This document shows, in pieces, positions 60,778 to 64,000 of a DNA stretch of 64,000 bases; within the stretch, counting starts at the first letter, position 1; each line of letters starts with the position of its first letter. Source of the stretch: BOG-908 sp965198855 (lineage in GTDB: Bacteria; Pseudomonadota; Alphaproteobacteria; Acetobacterales; Acetobacteraceae); NCBI GenBank assembly GCA_965198855.1, contig CBDAPZ010000002.1:1240001-1304000 (forward strand), given 5' to 3'. The position numbers were made by a program, and so were the translations under genes. The notes beneath the pieces are model-generated. The model searched no databases, was not told where the DNA came from, and was given only the letters and a program-made list of their open reading frames with translations.

Positions 60778-61959
60778 GAAACCGCCTTCACGACAGCCGG
60801 ATGGGCACGCGAAGATGGCGCTGCCGACATGGGTGACGAACTGGTTCATCATGTCGAACTTGGCCATCTTGTCGAACATCTTTATGAATCCGGTGCGTGG
60901 GTCTTTTTGATAGGCAACAAATAAAAGACCCGAATCATACTCCATGCCCTGGTGCCAGGGCGGCCAACGCTCTGCAGTGAAACTCAAGCCGTCATTGTAG
61001 CTGTAGCCGCGACGCAAAATGCGCGTGCCGCTTGCTGACGCCGACGCAAGGCGTACATGTGCGTTCTCGGCAATCACCGGGTTGCCGTCGGCATCGTTGG
61101 CCGCGAGGTCCGGCTGGTCATGCTCCATCTTGCCGCCGACCGGGGCACCGTTGGCCTTGCTGCGGCCGATTGTCTGCTCCTGGAACGCCACCGGCGTGCG
61201 ATCCCAATGCTCCAGCGCAATCCGTATGCGGCGCGGCACCACATAGCTGCCGCCACGCATCCATGCCGGCCCCTCGTCGCCGACCCATACGATCGCCGAC
61301 ATAGCGGCGGGATCGGCCGCATCGGGATTATTGCTGCCGTCCTTGAAGCCCATCAGGTTGCGCGGTGTCTGGCCCACCAAAGTCGGCACAAAACCCGATT
61401 GCGCCCAACGTAACTGTGCTTTCCCGTAGGCGAGGCGCGCCAGTTGGCGAACTGCGTGAAACGCCGTCTGCGGATCATCCGCACAGGCCTGCACCGACAG
61501 ATCGCCGCCGCAGCGGGCAGGCTGCAACTGGTCTCCAACAAAGATCGGCAGATCGACCAAAGCCTCGGGCCGCTTTGCCGCAAGCCCGTAGCGATCCTTA
61601 CCGTCCTTGATGAACAGGCCCGGGCCGAAACCGAAGGTGATGGTCAGGTGCGCAGGCGGCATGCCGAGCGCTTCGTCGGAATCGGTTTTGTCCGCAGGCG
61701 CGCCGGCAGAGAGATTGGCTGCAGCCTCGGTCCAGATTTTCAGCAAGGCGCGCACATCGTCGCGCGTCTCGGCCGAGAGATCGAACGCTGCGAAATAGGT
61801 GTGCGCCTGCTGGCGGGTGGTGATGCCGGCCTGATGCGCACCGTAGAATGGTTCTACCGCAGGCTGAAGGACTTCGGCGGCGGACGGGCGCAAGGTGGCC
61901 GCGGCACTCAGAAGCCCAGCAGAGCCTGCCAGAAAACCACGGCGCGATGCGATTGTCAT
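60754..61959 (-). CDS. efeB: Dyp-type heme peroxidase/deferrochelatase, EfeB-like
   Basis: A 401-residue Tat-exported heme protein (SRRGFLAGSAGLLSAAA, twin Arg). The Dyp signature GFKDGSNNP is present with the catalytic Asp, then HWDRTPVAFQEQTIGRSKANG and VRLASASASGTRILRRGYSY with the heme-near Arg. GLLFVAYQKDPRTGFIKM is the conserved C-terminal helix region. EfeB releases iron from heme and oxidises dyes. efeU and efeO do not neighbour it here. ATG 61959 is chosen for the Tat signal and AGGGG before it; the frame runs to 62076. Its last codons share the palindrome with the convergent gene. Confidence 0.9.
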   Translation of the reverse strand: MTIASRRGFLAGSAGLLSAAATLRPSAAEVLQPAVEPFYGAHQAGITTRQQAHTYFAAFDLSAETRDDVRALLKIWTEAAANLSAGAPADKTDSDEALGMPPAHLTITFGFGPGLFIKDGKDRYGLAAKRPEALVDLPIFVGDQLQPARCGGDLSVQACADDPQTAFHAVRQLARLAYGKAQLRWAQSGFVPTLVGQTPRNLMGFKDGSNNPDAADPAAMSAIVWVGDEGPAWMRGGSYVVPRRIRIALEHWDRTPVAFQEQTIGRSKANGAPVGGKMEHDQPDLAANDADGNPVIAENAHVRLASASASGTRILRRGYSYNDGLSFTAERWPPWHQGMEYDSGLLFVAYQKDPRTGFIKMFDKMAKFDMMNQFVTHVGSAIFACPSGCREGGFLGEALLT

Positions 61960-62147
61960 AGCCCCTGCACGAGGCTGATTGCACTCGCGTCCTGCCAGTT
62001 GCGAATTAGTCTCATCTGCGACAAATAGCGACTGATCCCGTGAAAAGTCAAGCTCACGCGGGCTAGCCGGGTTCATCCGGGTTGTGTTTGCGAAGCATTC
62101 TCATCTAAGCATTTCATCGGCGTGCCGTCGGCGTACGCAGTTGGGGA

Positions 62148-63638
62148 GTGGTTGGGTTGAGAATTCTGGACCGACATAAGGCGCTGCAGAGGCTTGGCCT
62201 GGCGTGTCTCGGCGCAGCCCTGGCGTTGCCGGCTGTCGCTGCCCCGCCGCCGCTTGCGGTGACCAGCAGCAACGACCAGTCCAACCCGGACGGCACCGGC
62301 TACAATGGCATATTAGGCGATCTCAACCGCACCAACTTCCTGCTCGGCAATCTGTTCGGCATACGCACGGTACTGAGCCGATACGGCATTTCGCTCGCGA
62401 TCCAGGAGACCAGCGAGGTGCTCGGGAACGCGACCGGCGGCGTGCACCAGGGGCTCGACTACGACGGGCTGACCCAGATGATCATGCAGCTCGATACGGC
62501 GCGCGCCTTCGGCTGGTATGGCGGCCTGTTCAATGTCAGTGCGCTGGAGATCCATGGCCGCAATCTGAGCGCCGATAACCTCCAGAGCCTGCAGACAGCC
62601 AGCGGCATCGAAGCCGATCGTGCGCTGCGCTTGTGGGAAGCCTGGTATGACCAGAAATTCCTCGCCGAAGACCGTATGGACATCAAGATCGGCCAGCAGA
62701 GCGTCGACCAGGAATTCATCTACAGCGCCAACGGCGCGTATTTCGTGAATACCATGTTCGGCTGGCCGCTGGTGCCTTCTGTCGATCTTCCCTCCGGCGG
62801 TCCCGCTTATCCTGCCTCGGATCTTGGCATCCGGCTGCGCTACCGGCCGATCAACCCGGTGACTTTGCTCGCAGGTGTCTTCAGTGGCGATCCGGCGCCG
62901 AATGCGAACGGCACGTCGCAGCAGCAGACGGACGCCGCCGGCACCAGCTTCGCGCTGAACACCGGCATCCTTGGCTTCGCCGAGGTGCAATATACGTATC
63001 CGGCCGTCGGCACCTTGGAATATCCCGGCCAGGGGGCGCCGCTGGGGCACACATATCGGCTGGGCATGTGGTATGACACGGAATCGTTCAACTCTCAGCA
63101 TATCGGCACGGACGGTATTTCGCTTGCCAGCCTGCGCAGCAACGGCATGCCGCTCCAGCATCGTGGCGACTACTCGATCTATGCAGTGGCGGACCAGATG
63201 GTGTGGCGCAAGGCGGATGACCCGAACCGCTCCATCAGCGTGTTTGGCCGCGTGATGGGCACGCCGGAAGGCGATCGCAATTTGGTCGATTTCAGCCTCA
63301 ATGCCGGCGTGGTGATGCACGAACCGTTCACCAATCGCTCTGATGACACCGTCGGCCTCGGCATGGGTTTTGCGCATCTCAGCCCGGCGGTGACTGCCTA
63401 TGACCGCGATGTGGCTTTTGTCGCCCATCAAGCCGACCCCAATGCATTTTCGCCTGTGCGGCACACGGAAACGTATGTCGAACTGACGTACCAATATTCC
63501 ATGCATCCGTGGTGGCAGCTTCAGCCGGACCTGCAATATACCTTCAATCCCGGTGGTGGGATCATCAACACCAGTGACCCGACCAAACGCATTGCAAACG
63601 AGCTCGTGCTGGGCGTGCGCACGAATATTCTGTTCTGA
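62148..63638 (+). CDS. OprB family carbohydrate-selective porin
   Basis: A 496-residue outer-membrane protein of the OprB family, which transports sugars. A signal peptide (QRLGLACLGAALALPAVAAP, cleaved around residue 33) opens it. LLGNLFGIRTVLSRYGISLA, GGLFNVSALEIHGRNLSA, and the WYDQKFLAEDRMDIKIGQQS region fit the family. The barrel ends with RTNILF, terminal Phe. It is divergent from efeB and ends 12 bases before a secreted partial gene, so these two may form one unit. Confidence 0.88.
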   Translation: MVGLRILDRHKALQRLGLACLGAALALPAVAAPPPLAVTSSNDQSNPDGTGYNGILGDLNRTNFLLGNLFGIRTVLSRYGISLAIQETSEVLGNATGGVHQGLDYDGLTQMIMQLDTARAFGWYGGLFNVSALEIHGRNLSADNLQSLQTASGIEADRALRLWEAWYDQKFLAEDRMDIKIGQQSVDQEFIYSANGAYFVNTMFGWPLVPSVDLPSGGPAYPASDLGIRLRYRPINPVTLLAGVFSGDPAPNANGTSQQQTDAAGTSFALNTGILGFAEVQYTYPAVGTLEYPGQGAPLGHTYRLGMWYDTESFNSQHIGTDGISLASLRSNGMPLQHRGDYSIYAVADQMVWRKADDPNRSISVFGRVMGTPEGDRNLVDFSLNAGVVMHEPFTNRSDDTVGLGMGFAHLSPAVTAYDRDVAFVAHQADPNAFSPVRHTETYVELTYQYSMHPWWQLQPDLQYTFNPGGGIINTSDPTKRIANELVLGVRTNILF

Positions 63639-63650
63639 AAGGAGCCTGTC

Positions 63651-64000
63651 GTGACCGATCGCTCACCTTTGTGCCGTCCGCCGGCTTTCGCACTCGCCGC
63701 CGTTCTTTGTCTTTGCGCAGCCATGCCGTCGGCTATGGCCGAGCCGGCGCATGGTTTTCTCGAGCATGTGCATCGCCATTCGACGATGACGTCCACCGTG
63801 ACGGATAATGGCGACGTGAACCCTTATGCGGTGTTCGTAGCCCCGGTAAGTGCGGGGAAGATCCAGAAGGACGATGTTCTCGTCGATAATTTCAACAACA
63901 TCTCGAATCTTCAGGGCACCGGTACGACGATCGTGGGGTTCCGGCCGTCGACGCATGAAACCTATCTGGTGGCCAAGCTGCCGCCGCATCTTGCGCAGTG
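63651..64000 (+). CDS. Secreted beta-propeller-like protein, cut by window edge
   Basis: GTG at 63651 with AAGGAG at 63639-63644, open to the last base (116 codons). A signal peptide (AFALAAVLCLCAAMPSAMA) is visible, followed by a mature part with NPYAVFVAPVSAGKIQKDDV, LVDNFNNISNLQGTGTTIV. This pattern of repeated Asn-rich strands suits NHL-type beta-propeller proteins of the periplasm. The rest is outside the window, so no further function is claimed. Confidence 0.6.
   Translation, partial: MTDRSPLCRPPAFALAAVLCLCAAMPSAMAEPAHGFLEHVHRHSTMTSTVTDNGDVNPYAVFVAPVSAGKIQKDDVLVDNFNNISNLQGTGTTIVGFRPSTHETYLVAKLPPHLAQ

Noticed and set aside
1..64000. CRISPR array, rRNA, tRNA or prophage
   Set aside because: I found no regularly spaced repeats, no cloverleaf with a T-loop GTTCGAATC-like core in any gap, and no phage or transposase genes. 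A tRNA scan would be needed for full certainty.

Overview
The window is GC-rich, gene-dense DNA from an alphaproteobacterium, most likely an Acetobacteraceae member (Rhodospirillales). This rests on overall protein character, a histidine operon with a DUF2628 gene, mutY divergent from a DUF721 gene, a complete Nit1C cluster, and a family of short AT-rich palindromes at gene ends. I found no rRNA, tRNA, CRISPR array, prophage or intact insertion sequence. The genus is an inference.

Layout. 1-3.4 kb: 3' part lost citrate synthase, then two divergent surface-glycan genes. 3.7-11.6 kb: an EthD-like gene, a MocR regulator and, divergent from it, a seven-gene Nit1C cluster (MSMEG_0572-type protein, nitrilase, radical SAM, GNAT, AIR-synthase-like, MSMEG_0570-type, flavin monooxygenase), which published work links to growth on cyanide as nitrogen source. 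11.7-23.0 kb: a DUF983 gene, then a tightly overlapping chemosensory operon (soluble MCP with two signalling tips, triple-CheW protein, CheB, CheR, CheA, an 86-residue STAS-like protein, CheY-like receiver, CheC-like phosphatase, PAS hybrid histidine kinase) with no flagellar gene nearby. 23.0-33.5 kb: housekeeping and mixed genes (GT87, a deleted dihydrolipoamide-dehydrogenase-like remnant, HAD phosphatase, amidohydrolase, tyrS, anmK, PHB-depolymerase-type esterase, dnaQ, 2-hydroxyacid dehydrogenase, NDUFA9-like). 33.6-40.1 kb: glutamate synthase gltD and gltB with a secreted DUF2059 gene between them. 40.2-47.4 kb: DUF721, mutY, crcB, phhA, a FadL porin and hisB-DUF2628-hisH-GNAT-hisA. 47.4-54.4 kb: DUF4337, sulfotransferase, Tat-exported phospholipase C, a 56-residue protein, and a sugar aminotransferase/dehydratase pair. 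54.5-64 kb: truB, rpsO, pnp, a flavin oxidoreductase, a protein of unknown family, efeB, an OprB porin and a truncated secreted protein.

A dispersed palindromic element (nine loci here) runs through the window. Its core is an AT-rich hairpin around TTCTTTTCT/AGAAAAGAA, often attached to a GC-rich centre (CGCTGTCGCGG...CCGGCAGCG). Every copy lies at or within about 20 bases of a stop codon. Several provide the stop codon or add a basic tail to the encoded protein. One locus, between gltB and the DUF721 gene, is a perfect 66-base palindrome.

The best candidates for closer study are the chemosensory operon with its tandem-tip receptor, the gene-end palindrome family, the Nit1C cluster with its operator-like repeats at the mocR start, and the DUF2059 gene coupled to gltB.
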